A DNA stretch of 64,000 nucleotides from Acarospora socialis (Eukaryota > Ascomycota > Lecanoromycetes > Acarosporales > Acarosporaceae). Of this stretch, positions 11,697 through 22,173 are shown piece by piece (the first letter of the stretch is position 1; each line of letters opens with the position of its first letter). The position numbers and the translations under genes are program-made. Location: contig JAMYGW020000003.1 of assembly GCA_025617375.2 (NCBI GenBank), forward strand, positions 186,001 to 250,000. The letters are read 5' to 3'. Below the pieces are notes generated by a model. The model saw only the letters and a list, made by a program, of their open reading frames with translations, was not told the origin of the DNA and searched no databases.

Positions 11697-13872
11697 ATGA
11701 TGGTAACTGCGCCTCAGGGAACTGAAGTTTCATGTTGTTCCTCCGAGTTTCTGCTTCCGTTGTGCTAATATCATCCATTTCCTGTAGGCTGAAGGGAGGC
11801 CCCGGAAAGCTCAAAACGACAACGATTCAGCCGGGAGTTTGGTTGACCACGAAAATTTGAATCTCAAAGAAGACGACTCGGACCCCATCACAACTCCTGC
11901 GACCCGCGAAACCTATAGTAGAAGACCCAAGGTGCAGCGCAGTTCCATACGGCCACCTATATCTTTTATCGAAGAAGCCCCATCTCAGAAACGTCGTCCT
12001 CGTAGGAGAAGCTCCACCAATTCGGACTCTGTCCAGAGAAATTCTAAACCAGCGTCAAGTCGACGGAGACAATCAGCTCAGGAGGTTAGATATTCCGACA
12101 GCGAAAGCTCGAGATACTTTCCACGTCTAAAGGGAATCCTTGAGTCTAAAGACCACAAAAGGCGTGTCCATACTTCTTCATCGTCTGCGGACAGTTTGTG
12201 GGCAGACGCTCGGAAAATGGCATTTGCAGATCAAGTTCGAAAGAGCGGTAGTTGGACGAAGAAGCCATCAAACTACAAAAGTCACACCTCGCCTTCAGTC
12301 ATTTCAATCCTATCTGAGATGACCAATGCCTCCGGTGGCTCAAGCGGTAGCAACTCAACGGTAACGCAGGAGTCAATCTCCCGTGCAAAGCCGCCAAGGG
12401 CCAAGCGATCTTCGACTGGTCGAGTGGATAGCAAAGGACGTACAAAGAAAGAATCTACTCTCATATCCAGATCGATATCACCTACCATCACGGAGCGCCC
12501 AAATGTATTTGCATTCATGGAGAATGACTCGACCACAACAGTCGATATGCCCACAAAGGCAGCCTCTGCGGTCGAGGATGAGAGTATGGACCGAAGGATC
12601 CCGAGTGGACTACCCGATGTTATATCTGAAAGCGAACTTGAGGATGATGACGAACCATCGGCTAGGGTTTACTCTGACCCTGGTACATTTGCTCGTGGCG
12701 ACAGCCCTGCCAGAGCTGCTGAGCTAGAGGCCAACATCAGCGAGAACGTAGGACGTCGCTTTGCGCCTCCCTACAACGCCGCCTTCGTCGCACCGCGTGT
12801 GGCAGAACAAGTACGGGCTGCTTCATACACTTCACCGTTGCCAAGTGGGACTCGACGATGGTCAAATGCGTCTGACTCCGGCATGGGCTCCTCTGTCGAC
12901 GAAAATTGTGGCTCTGACCAATCCAATCATTCACCAGAAGCCTACTATGCTCGAGCGTATCCGAAAGTAGCTGTGCATCCGGACGAAGTTTTGTTACCTT
13001 ACCCTTCACCACCAAGCAACATACCCCAATCGGTATTGGACAGGCCACAGCCAATACCAACTGCCCAATCAAGAAGCAACGTTGCTGGATATGAGCTCCT
13101 GGCGTCGAAGTTATCCTCAAATCCGCGTGGCACGGACACTTTGATACCCATCTACCGCAAATTTGAGACGCTCAACAATCGGATCCTACTCTATCTTCAA
13201 GACGAGATATGCGAAATAGAAGAAGATCTGCGCAAGATGGATGAAGCTGATGCTCAACTCAACGCCGTCATGAGCGATGAAACAGGGCATACACTTCCTA
13301 CGTCGCGACGACGTGAGGCAAGAATGCCTTCAGAGATACACTTTAGGCGCTTAGAATTGCTTGGCAGGGCATTTTTGAAGGTTGGACAATACAGTAAGTT
13401 AACTACCCTTAAGTTTACTCTCGCACAGTCACTGATATTTTACGGCAATACAGACCAAGCTCTATCATCCTATAGCAGTCTCATCAAAGGTCTGGATTCG
13501 GCAAAAGGCGCCGAAATCGAAGCCTACCAGGCATGGATCGACGAACACTCCACCATCGTCGAGTCGGAAACCGACTTCCTGAACCAGAAAGCGGACCTGC
13601 TCTCCTTGACCTCACGAACTTCGCAGGGCAGAGGATGGAGAGGACCTTCGTCGCCTGTCAGTCACCCCGGAAGTGCTCCTGCATACATGGCCTTCGTGGT
13701 GTCCGGAGCCGCCGTCTTGATCCCTCTACTCTCATTCAGCGTGATATCCGAATTCTTCGGCAGGCTTTTCGTCATTTTCGTCGTTGGCGGCGTTGCTACC
13801 GCGATGATGGCTCCCTCGAGAGCGGGCAGTTTTATGAAATGGGATGAATTACGACCTTGTCTTGCCATGTGA
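11697..13872 (+). CDS. DUF6594-type membrane protein with long Ser/Arg-rich N-terminus
   Basis: The main exon 11788-13393 joins 13454 onward through a clear GTAAGT..AATACAG intron, restoring VGQYNQALSSYSSLIKGL. A first exon ATGATG at 11697-11702 with donor GTAACT and a TGCTAAT branch site is the best start, giving MMAEGRPRKAQNDND; no in-frame ATG exists at the head of the main exon. About 415 disordered residues rich in Ser, Arg and Pro precede the DUF6594 core (GYELLASKLSS, FETLNNRILLYLQDEICEIE). The C-terminus has two hydrophobic spans, AFVVSGAAVLIPLLSFSVIS and FVIFVVGGVATAMM. The end is ambiguous: GTGAGT at 13870 may be a donor, and RYAGILIVVAGIL coded near 13930-13969 looks like a missing third TM span, but I found no in-phase junction. 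Function unknown. Confidence 0.75.
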
Positions 13873-14978
13873 GTTGATCTCTACGCCATTGGTTTAGTGA
13901 GATTGAGGCTGACAGGTGCCGGTCGGAAGATATGCCGGCATCCTCATTGTTGTCGCTGGCATTCTGAGGTAGTTCGTCATCCAATATCTGCACATTTGAT
14001 CTTGGCGCGTTCTAGCCGGCGCCAAATGATTCTCCTAAATCATTGGATTCTGCACGTAACCCATCTTGGATCTTTCGGACTATGTATTACGTATACTGTA
14101 TGGGTTTGTATGCTATCTATTGTGTTGTTGAAACGTATTGTTGATACACTTCTTTCTCGCAACAGTTGATGTCATGCTTTTCGTGTTCTGCAGACCAAGC
14201 CCGTTATCACTTCTCCAAAGTATTACCTCCGCCGGTGTCGGTGCGGTTCAAGGCAGCCGTAGTCAGTTTCGGTTTCACTACGTGGTGTCTTGAGTTACGT
14301 GTAACCTGCATTCATGCGGTTGCCACCCAACTGACCATGTCTCGAGATGATGACTTGAGACGCTTTTAAGAGCTGTTGGACTTATTCGAGCAGGGGGGTC
14401 TGGGTATGCTGAGGAGCGTCCTTACTTTGGGTAGGCATAAATATTGTTTAGTTCAACCTAGACTTTCACAATGATCTTCAGAACGACCTATTATAGGGAT
14501 GTACTGTAACATGCATTGACCAGGGAATACTGGAAGCCTCTCCAGTTTCCAATATCTATTTTGACATGTGTGGACGAGAAATCGTGAGTGTATGAGTACG
14601 GAGTAGTTTTGCATGTGGTCGCCAAGACCTACATGACAGGGGCTGTGACGACGTCATGTGTTTATGTCAATTATCAACCGTCCTTGAAATCTGACCCCCA
14701 TGAAACCTCAATACTTGTGGTCTCCCACCAATCACTGTCCTGACTTAAGGAACGGGCTCAGACCAAGAGACAGCATCATGTATCACCTTAGCCAGCAGCT
14801 ACTGAGCCTAGCCGCTGACCCCGGTGGCTGATGTGTCCATGCCGCCCGCAAGGGCCTTGAGATCATCGGGCCTGAGTACAAAAATCCGCCACAACTTGCA
14901 ATGCACTGCAGATTTCTTTTTCCAACTTCGGACATCTTGTATACTCGTCGACAAAGTCAATCTCCGCAACAATAAAGC
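13873..14978. other. Intergenic, with possible last exon of the DUF6594 gene
   Basis: Positions 13915-13972 encode RYAGILIVVAGILR followed by TAG, resembling the final membrane span of DUF6594 proteins. The rest, up to the App1-like start, shows no supported gene. Confidence 0.4.
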
Positions 14979-16358
14979 ATGGATCAAGTGCGGCAGCAGA
15001 TGCAAGAAACCCACCAGGAGCGCGAGACTCGTTCGACTGGAGGCTTTCCCTCCGTCGAACGTCATCTTCCGAAGCTCGTTTCACACCGAAGCTATTCGCT
15101 AATCGACTCTCTGTCCTCTTACCTTGGCCTACACAACCCTTTCTCTCACGTCGTCGAGCCCAAGGTAGAGACGGTATGGCTGCTTGACAATACCGCCTAT
15201 CGTCCTGTGCACAGCAACCCGTTTAAACCGAAGCCATGGCAGGCCGAGTTTGTTGTCGCATATTTCTTGAAGAACAGCGGCAGAGACATAAGCAAAGCGG
15301 TGGCTGATATCGCCGAGAAAGTTGGGCTTGCCCAGGACGATGGCGGAATGTCGAGAGAGGATGCAGAGAACACGATCAGGCAAAGGATTCAGCCATTTGT
15401 GGATGCGATCAGACCGGCAAGAATGATGGACATCAAGTTCCCAGACGGAGAGGTTCGGAGATTAGGGCCAGGCGGCAGGAATGCATGCAGCAGTCAAATA
15501 CTTCAAGTTCCAGGAGAACACAAGGATGGAGAAGAGGTTGAAGTTACGAGTTTCCCAGAACAGGCCTCTGCACATGGTGCTATGACCACGAACTTCGCCC
15601 AGCCTGAGGGGTGGACCATCATATCCGGTACAGCACCCAATTCTCATTCTTCTGTCACGTGCCAGTCACTAAACCACATATCACAGACATCGACGACTCC
15701 ATCAAGATAACCATGACGCCCTCCCCAACCGGCATCCTGCGCTCAACCTTCATCTCCACCCCCGAGCCCATCACCCACATGCCCACCCTCTACCAGCACA
15801 TCGACTCGACCTTGCATCCATCATGGTTCTACCTCTCCGCCTCCCCGTACAATCTCTACCCTTTCCTCCGCACCTTCCTACGCAATTTCTACCCCCACGG
15901 AACCATCATCCTGCGCGACGCTTCCTGGATGGACCTTGCCGGGTTCTTGGCCAGTTTGACGCAGGGCACGCAGGCGTACAAAGTCGATCGAATGGAAAAG
16001 ATGCACGGATGGCTACCGAATCGCAAGGTTATCTGCGTGGGCGACTCGACGCAGACGGATCCGGAGGCTTACGGCGAGATGTACGTTCATTTCCGTCTAT
16101 CATTACCCTCTCTTCATGTGATCAGGCTCGGTGGGAATCTAATGCGTCGTACGCAGCTACCGGAAACATCCACACTGGATCCGAGCAATCTACATCCGCA
16201 AAGTGACGGGTGTTGCCGAACTCGACGCCACGGACAAGAACACGGATGATAGGTTCGAGAAGGCGTTCAAGGGTGTGCCGAGGAGTGTGTGGAGGGTGTT
16301 TGAGGATCCGAGAGAGTTGTATGAGACTGTTGATGCCTTGGCCCAGAATGATAATTGA
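14979..16358 (+). CDS. App1-like DUF2183 phosphatidate phosphatase
   Basis: Exons 14979-15627, 15687-16080 and 16157-16358 give 414 residues. Splicing the first intron creates WTIISDIDDSIKITMTPS, the DxDx(T/S) haloacid-dehalogenase motif of the App1 catalytic domain, with Asp217 and Asp219 as the expected nucleophile and acid. Downstream are HPSWFYLSASPYNLYPFLR, a KVDRMEKMHGWLPNR lysine region and VICVGDSTQTDPEAYGEI, the third HAD motif. The end is WIRAIYIRKVTGVAELDATD. Yeast App1 is a Mg-dependent phosphatidate phosphatase tied to actin patches and endocytosis; membership of that family is clear, the physiological role is inferred. The N-terminal 215 residues include VVEPKVETVWLLDNTAY and match the family's lead domain. 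No signal peptide is visible. Confidence 0.92.
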
Positions 16359-16942
16359 GGCAGCCCCTATTTGAATTTGTTATGTTGGAAGGGAGGGAAG
16401 TGAGGCCGCCGGTTTGATTAAGATTTTAACAACCATCTCTTGTAGTGACAGTTTGTGATAGGGGAGTTCGGCGGGTGTACAGCTTTTATCGAATTCGGTC
16501 TACGTGGAGGGAGGGAGTTCACCGTCTGAGGCTGGTTTGCCATACCCTGTTACCTAAGAGTCTTGTATTACGTCGCAGTTTCTGTAAGCAATGGGGCGTC
16601 ATCTGGGGTCTACTATATGTTCAAAGTATTCAGGAGTCATCACGTCAGTTACAGCATCAGGGGTTCTTCATCGTACTACCAGAGCCATCATCGTACATCC
16701 ACCAAATACCCCACACAAGTAATCTCCCTACGTACAAGCACAACCAACACGAACACCCGAAACTCTGGTACTCCCCGCTCCAACATAAACACTCCACACT
16801 CCACCGCACACAACACCCACGAGAAGAAAATCCTATCTGAAGCCCACCCCCGCACCTTCCCACTCGTGCCGTTAAGCATATAGACGAGGAACCCCCACTC
16901 ACATGTAGACAGACCACTGCACCGCGGAGCTCCCGCCCCGGC
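16359..16942. other. Intergenic, convergent 3' regions
   Basis: This lies between the stop of the App1-like gene and the stop of the minus-strand coiled-coil gene. Open frames here have no domain content. Confidence 0.5.
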
Positions 16943-17923
16943 TCACCTCCTCCGCAACGGCGTCCCCACCAACGGCGGTCCCCTCCGTCCGACAAACACC
17001 GGCGGCGGCGGCAGCGTCGGCGAGAGAGGCCTCTCTTCCGTGGTGGCGTGGGAGCTGGAGCGGGAGCGCGAGGCGAACCGGGACGCAGGCGCGGGGGCGG
17101 GAGCGGGGGTGGGAGAGAAGAAAGGGTGCTCGAGACCCGCGGCGGCCGTCAGGTGGTGGTGGTGGTGGTGGCGCACTGGGGGGACGGCAGCGGCGGGAAT
17201 GGCGGCGGCGGGGGCGGAAGCGAGGCGGCGCTCCAGGGCGGCGATGTGCGCGTTCAGGTGGGCGATGTGGGCGTCGCGCGCGGCGAGGGTGGTGCGGAGG
17301 CGGGCGTTCTCGGCGAGGAGTGGGATTGGGGAGGGGGGCTGCGTGTTGTTAGTTTGAGGAGGGTTGCGGTGGGGAGAGGGAGGATGAAGGGGGAGGGGCT
17401 TGGGGGTAGGGGGTGTGGGTGTGGTAGGGCTGGGTGTTAGAGGGTATGGGGAGGGGTATGGTTTCATGATGATGATGAAGATGATGATAAAGAAACATAC
17501 CTCGAGCTCACGCCCAGCCACCGTCCACCTCTCCCTCTCCCTCTCCCCCTCCCCCTCCTCAGCCCCAGCTCCCTCCCCACTCCCCCCTTCCTCCTCTTCC
17601 TCCTCCTCCCCCTCCGACAAAAACACCATCCCCCTCCTCTTCTTCTCCTTCTCCTCCCTCCTCCGCTGCGCGGCGAACTCCTCCCTCTGACGCAAATAGA
17701 GCGTCGTCGTCTCCTCCGCCTCCTTGGCCTCGTCGCCGTACTCCGGCCACGTCGTCGGCCCCCGGTGGAAGACCCGCTCCGGGTCCGGCCCGGGAAGCAG
17801 GTCTTCCACCATCTTGTTGTTGCCGCGTTTGAACTTCGCGAGGAGGCGGGAGGGCTTGGTGCGGAGGGGGGGTGCGGGTTGAGGGGCTTTGGCGGCGGCG
17901 GCGGGGGTCTTCCAGAAGGGCAT
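16943..17923 (-). CDS. Unidentified charged coiled-coil protein
   Basis: I do not recognise this gene. The start MPFWKTPAAAAKAP opens a basic N-terminus (PSRLLAKFKRGNNKMVEDLL), followed by FHRGPTTWPEYGDEAKEAEE and a long Arg/Glu helix with Glu and Gly runs. A GTATGT..CACGCAG intron at 17339-17500 is 162 bp and a multiple of three, so the frame reads through it. Spliced, the protein has 272 residues; unspliced, 326 with an odd Phe/Ile then Pro-rich insert, so splicing is favoured. Exon 2 starts PPSPIPLLAENARLRTT and carries a short heptad-type coiled coil (ARDAHIAHLNAHIAALERR), then a six-His run and a Pro/Ser/Arg tail ending GTPLRRR. A GTGAGC overlapping the stop could be another donor. It is probably intracellular; no membrane span or signal peptide. 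Confidence 0.65.
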   Translation of the reverse strand: MPFWKTPAAAAKAPQPAPPLRTKPSRLLAKFKRGNNKMVEDLLPGPDPERVFHRGPTTWPEYGDEAKEAEETTTLYLRQREEFAAQRRREEKEKKRRGMVFLSEGEEEEEEEGGSGEGAGAEEGEGERERERWTVAGRELEVCFFIIIFIIIMKPYPSPYPLTPSPTTPTPPTPKPLPLHPPSPHRNPPQTNNTQPPSPIPLLAENARLRTTLAARDAHIAHLNAHIAALERRLASAPAAAIPAAAVPPVRHHHHHHLTAAAGLEHPFFSPTPAPAPAPASRFASRSRSSSHATTEERPLSPTLPPPPVFVGRRGPPLVGTPLRRR

Positions 17924-19033
17924 GGTTGTGGTGATGATGGTGGTGGTGGCGGTGGTGGTACAGTGATTCAGCGCTGTACTTGAGAGGATCTTGCGGTTGT
18001 GTATGACCGCGGAGCACTCTGGTAGAGAGAGAGAGATGATGGTGACGAGGGTGGTGACAGTGATTCAGCGCTGTCGTTGGGGGGAGTCAGGTAGAGAAAG
18101 GAGTGAATGGTAGTCGGACGCGTCGCAAAAAGCACGATCTTGAGTAGGGGCAGGTTCGCAAAGAGAGTATGAAGAGTGGGAGGGTGTCAAAGAGATAAAT
18201 AATCAAGACGCTTGGCGGTCCTCAGAGGGTGTTGTGACGAAAAAGTGTTGACGGAAGAACTGTTTTGGGAGTGAGAGTGCTGTTTGAACTTCAGGTTTGT
18301 GGCTTCACGGTGGGAGTTGCCCTGGAGCTCGCCTAACCGAGCCAATGGAAGGGGTTTGGAACTTGAAGCCAGCCTAAAGTCATGATGGGCAAAAATCGGT
18401 GGTGAGGTTTGAATCCGGGCAACATCACCACTTCGATGTTGGCAGCTGAATCAACCAACACCACTTCTCACGCATTTCTGAGGGCCTTGAGACATTGTGA
18501 GAACAGTATATAACTCAATCTAACAGTTTCTTATAGAGAAGTAATGAGATCCGTGCTGCAGTGTTCAGATTTCGTCCCTGGCTGTGAAGGTGCCATCCTC
18601 CCTCTACAAAAGGGAACAGAACGGAACAACAAGAAACCATTTGCAATGCAAAGGAGATAGAACTGACAGATACAGAGTCTAGTTCTTGAATGTACACAAT
18701 GAAAGTAGCTAGATAGACATTGTCTCAAGACCAAGACATTAAAAGCCATCTCCTAGAGAGATGTGTTCTGCGACCAGCGAAGAACAGCATGTTACAAGCT
18801 GAATAGAGAGACAACCAAATCATGCAAAGTAGTCAGACTACGGTTAGGATTCAAGAACTCCAACTTAACATGAGAGAGAAGGACAGATATTGAGGTTAGA
18901 GTCTAGGCGAAACGATCCCAGGACTCATGGACTCATGGGGGCATAACTCGCTAGTCGCCGTCGTGCATAATTCTGTATATCTTTTCAATGCATAAACTCG
19001 ATCTTGAACTACAACCCATTGATTACTTCTATC
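17924..19033. other. Intergenic, divergent promoters of the coiled-coil gene and the FHA gene
   Basis: Just upstream of the coiled-coil gene lie a (GGTGGT)n tract, a short GA run (18022-18036) and two direct copies of ACAGTGATTCAGCGCTGT (17960-17977 and 18057-18074). The remaining 900 bp show no supported gene. Confidence 0.5.
17960..18074. repeat. Two direct copies of an 18-bp motif with CAGCGCTG palindrome
   Basis: ACAGTGATTCAGCGCTGT occurs at 17960-17977 and again at 18057-18074, 97 bp apart. Each copy holds the palindrome CAGCGCTG. They sit 40-150 bp upstream of the start of the minus-strand coiled-coil gene, so they could be paired binding sites or a small local duplication. Confidence 0.45.
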
Positions 19034-19991
19034 ATGCATGACAGCAGTAAAAATAGACGAGGATCGCAGCGACGAAGTCATTCCTACTCTACCGATAGCG
19101 AAGACGAGCGAAGACGAAGAAGGAGGGACAGGGAAGTCAACGACCGCCATAGGGATGGAGATCGAACAAGGCACCGAGATAGTCGCTATGGGAGCGAGAG
19201 GGACGACCGCAGACGGCATCGCACACGCAGTCCGGAGTCCGACAATACGAGGCACCGACACGACTACAGTACTGGAGAGCGGCCTAGCAAGCGCAGACGG
19301 AGCTCTTCTCAATCCCCACCACGCCACCATCTCAAACCCTCCCGCAGTCCTTCTCAAGCCTTAGGCAAACGCTCTCGCGCTCCGTTGGCCCCGCAAGAGA
19401 AAGCCTTCAAGGAAGAGAATGGTGCGGTTGAGAAGGTAGCGGAAGTCGAGAAACAGAAGCCCAACTTTGGCAACACCGGCAAACTAGCTGCCGAAACCAA
19501 TACCGTCGCGGGGACGAATATCGTTTTGAAGTACAACGAGCCACCGGAAGCGCGAAAGCCACCTGCGAAGGATGCGTGGCGTTTATACGTCTTCAAGGGG
19601 TCTGAGATGCTTGAGACGGTCGAGCTCGGTGGCAGAAGTTGCTGGCTGGTAGGCAGGGAGAGGATGGTGGTGGACTTTCCGGTGGATCATCCGAGTTGCA
19701 GCAAACAGCATGCGGTGATACAGTTCAGGCATGTGGTCAAAACGAACGAGTTTGGGGATAAAGATGCGAGAGTGAGGTCAGTCAAGCCACCTGGTGATGT
19801 TGAAGTTTGGTCACTCTGGTGCTAACAGCTTTGATAGGCCGTATATAATCGACCTCGACAGCGCCAATGGGACGATGGTCAATGGGGGTAAGATACCATC
19901 TAGCCGGTACCTTGAACTTCGAGATAAAGACATGATCCAGTTCGGCCTGAGCACAAGGGAATACGTGCTCATGCTCCCACCAGCAGGGTAG
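19034..19991 (+). CDS. PML1: SNIP1/Pml1-type FHA-domain protein (pre-mRNA retention and splicing)
   Basis: Exons 19034-19776 and 19838-19991 (intron donor GTCAGT, branch GCTAACAG) give 298 residues. The first 115 residues are an Arg/Ser/Asp/His-rich, SR-like region (DERRRRRRDREVNDRHRDGD). The FHA domain covers about 185-290: DAWRLYVFKGSEMLETV, SCWLVGRERMVVDFPVDHPS with SCSKQHAVIQFR, then PYIIDLDSANGTMVNGGKI and REYVLMLPP. The Ser-x-x-His and LDSANGT elements are the phosphopeptide-binding hallmarks of the SNIP1/Pml1/DDL family. Yeast Pml1 is the FHA subunit of the RES complex that retains unspliced pre-mRNA in the nucleus. The ATG at 19034 is the first in frame. It converges on the LEA-like gene with 187 bp between stops. 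Confidence 0.88.
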
Positions 19992-20178
19992 TCGAGGAAA
20001 GAAGCTGAATATGATGATCTCTGCCTAGTACTTAAGAGACAGCTGCTACCATTGGGAAACGTATAAGCACGCTATGATCGCTTACAATACACGGGTCAAT
20101 GGCTGCAGCTCCTGCCGCTCCGCTACCCCTCAAAATCGCCAAACATCTCCTGCCTTTGTCTTTCTGCGCGCAAGCACC

Positions 20179-20808
20179 TTACATCTTCGACTTGATCTCT
20201 TCTTTCTTGCCCTTGGCTTCCCCGGCCATCTCCTGCGCGGTGCCTTTAGCCTTGCCTGCCATCTCCTGAGCCTTGCCCTTGGCTTGTCCCATCATCTCGT
20301 CTGCCGTGGTTCCTTTCGCTTCGCCTGCCAACTCGGACGCCTTACCCTTAGCCTCCCCTTTCATCTCCTGCATGGTGCCTTTGGCCTTCCCCGCCATCTC
20401 CTGCGCAGTACCTTTCGCTTCCCCTGTCGTTTGCGAGGCAGTTGCCTCGGCCTTTGACGTGCTAATGCCGGCGGCTTCTTTGACCGCCTGAGACGCTTGC
20501 TCTGTTAAAATCGAACGTCAGCTACCAGACGTAAGGACGAAATACTGTCAGTCATATCCGGGCTACAGGGCCGAGTATAACAATTACAAGGCCAGGTAGA
20601 GCTTCGCCATTGTGAAAAACATGCACCTACCGCCCTTCTCAATGCCCTTCACCGCAGCATCGGCAACCGTCCTGTCGACCCCCTTGAGAGTGTCTTTGGC
20701 GACATCGATGGCCGATTTCTGCAAGCGGACAGAGGTGGAGAAAGCAGCCCGGGGAGCTAGGCGAGCTACGCGGAAAGCGGAGGTGGAGGCTTTGTACAGG
20801 AATGACAT
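20179..20808 (-). CDS. Mitochondrial LEA/CsbD-like repeat protein
   Basis: Two exons, 20808-20631 and 20501-20179, joined across a 129-bp GTAGGT..AACAG intron, give 166 residues. The N-terminus MSFLYKASTSAFRVARLAPR then AAFSTSVRLQKSAI is a strong mitochondrial presequence (Arg, Ser, Ala, no acidic residues, R-x-(F)-S-T cleavage context). Next come TLKGVDRTVADAAVKGIEKG and VKEAAGISTSKAEATASQ. The C-terminal 80 residues are about seven imperfect 11-residue repeats of the type AKGTAQEMAGK/EAKGKASELAG, as in group 3 LEA proteins and CsbD-like stress proteins. These are disordered until dried and are thought to protect membranes and proteins. A matrix location and stress role are inferred. Repeat number can vary by slippage. 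Confidence 0.88.
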
Positions 20809-21304
20809 GATGCGTGATTAGAAAGGGGTTACTTGAGGTTTGAGAGAATGGCTTTGAAGTCTTTGATGAAGTCAGGATAGTTCTCGAATCCCGAGTATTA
20901 GATGGAATTGCAGGCAGAGGTAGCTCTTGTGAGACGGTTTTGCCTTTCACATTGAGTTTGCTTGGGGGTGGAGGTAGCCGGAGGAACTTGCGTCATGCTT
21001 GGCACGCTTTCGCCGAAGCGGATATAGCGTGACTGTGCGCTTAGCCGAGCTCTACCTACTCGAGTAACGTAGCATGAGACAACATGCCTTCCTTACAGCA
21101 TCCTATTGAACGTCACATCATTGATAGTGATCATCGTGCTCTTACACCTTGGCGCCTCGCATACAATCTCAAGCTGCGTTCCTCCATCATAGAAAATATC
21201 TCGCCCCTTAGAGACTGTTGAGCTCCAATGTTGACCGGTCTTCCACCATATCTTACGCTTCCTCCCACCCTTGCTTCACTCGTGCCTTCGAGGTCATGTT
21301 TTAC
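20809..21304. other. Intergenic
   Basis: This is the promoter region of the LEA-like gene and the 3' end of the C2HC-finger gene; both are on the minus strand. No supported gene. Confidence 0.5.
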
Positions 21305-22173
21305 TCAGCCCGTATAAGGCGGCTGCGTCGTAGACGGCTCCCATGTGGGTGCATGTGGCACAAATGAAGGATACATGGCATTGAAATGCGGGTCAAAGTG
21401 ACTGGGCCACCTGAGGGCACGTCAGTAGGGCACAGTTACGGAAGACTCTGAAGACGAACCGAGCTGCGTCAGGAGTCACGAATGGAACTTGAACTCCGCT
21501 GGCCACAGGAGCCGCGTAGGGAGTGTTCCATCCTTCTACCTCAACCGTTTGGCCGAGATGATATTGTGGTCCAGTGACCGAACCGACAGACTCATGGTTC
21601 GTGGCTCCTACCAAGTTCGCTACTTGATCTCTAGTTGTCAGTAGGGCTCTATCTGTTCGTGCTGGCTAGCATTCTCACGCTGCGCCACTACACCCAGTTC
21701 CTGCGCGTCTAAAGTCTGATATCTCTGATGTCTTTGCTCTTGTCCATTCTCCGTGTGCGACATTCCGTCGGCAGCGCCAGGATACCAACCCACTCTATCT
21801 TTGTTCCAAATCGAAGCTTTGCGAGGGCCGTAACCTTTTGTTGAAGGGTGGTCCGTCCATTCCAATCCCTCAGGATTACCCCTCTTTCGCACACATCCGG
21901 GAAAGTGCTGCTTGATCGTGTAGCGACGGCTTCTCTTTGCCCCACAAAGCGGACAGATGAATCTGTATCCTTCACGACCTTGATTGTTGACTGTTGCGTT
22001 TGTCTGCATTGTTGCGTTGTTTGTTGGTACATTGTGTTCTGTTGTCATTCCTCCCATCACCGTTGTGGGTGTGGATGCAAAGAGCTGAGGATCGATGGGT
22101 AGGTCTACAAGCGAAGATTAGATGGTCATCATAGGGGAACATCGAGCTTGATCAACCTACCTTGATGATCCAT
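21305..22173 (-). CDS. Small C2HC zinc-finger protein, putative DNA-binding regulator
   Basis: Four exons, 22173-22161 (only 13 nt), 22104-21679, 21619-21460 and 21410-21305, sum to 705 nt, 234 residues, all in phase. The protein begins MDHQDLPIDPQLFASTP. At about residues 49-72 there is FICPLCGAKRSRRYTIKQH followed by FPGC: a C-x2-C-x12-H-x3-C finger of the fungal type followed by VRKRGNPEG. An RxxxKxHFPxC finger before a GNP turn is typical of small Pezizomycotina C2H2-like proteins. The rest is low in structure (Gln/Glu-rich, then Pro/Thr/Tyr-rich) and ends WEPSTTQPPYTG. The very short first exon was chosen because GTAGGT follows it and DLPIDPQLF restores phase. Target genes unknown. Confidence 0.75.

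Noticed and set aside
17153-17175. Engineered His-tag
   Set aside because: The six-His run lies inside a natural (GGTGGT)n/(CACCAC)n tract in a low-complexity protein; nothing artificial surrounds it.
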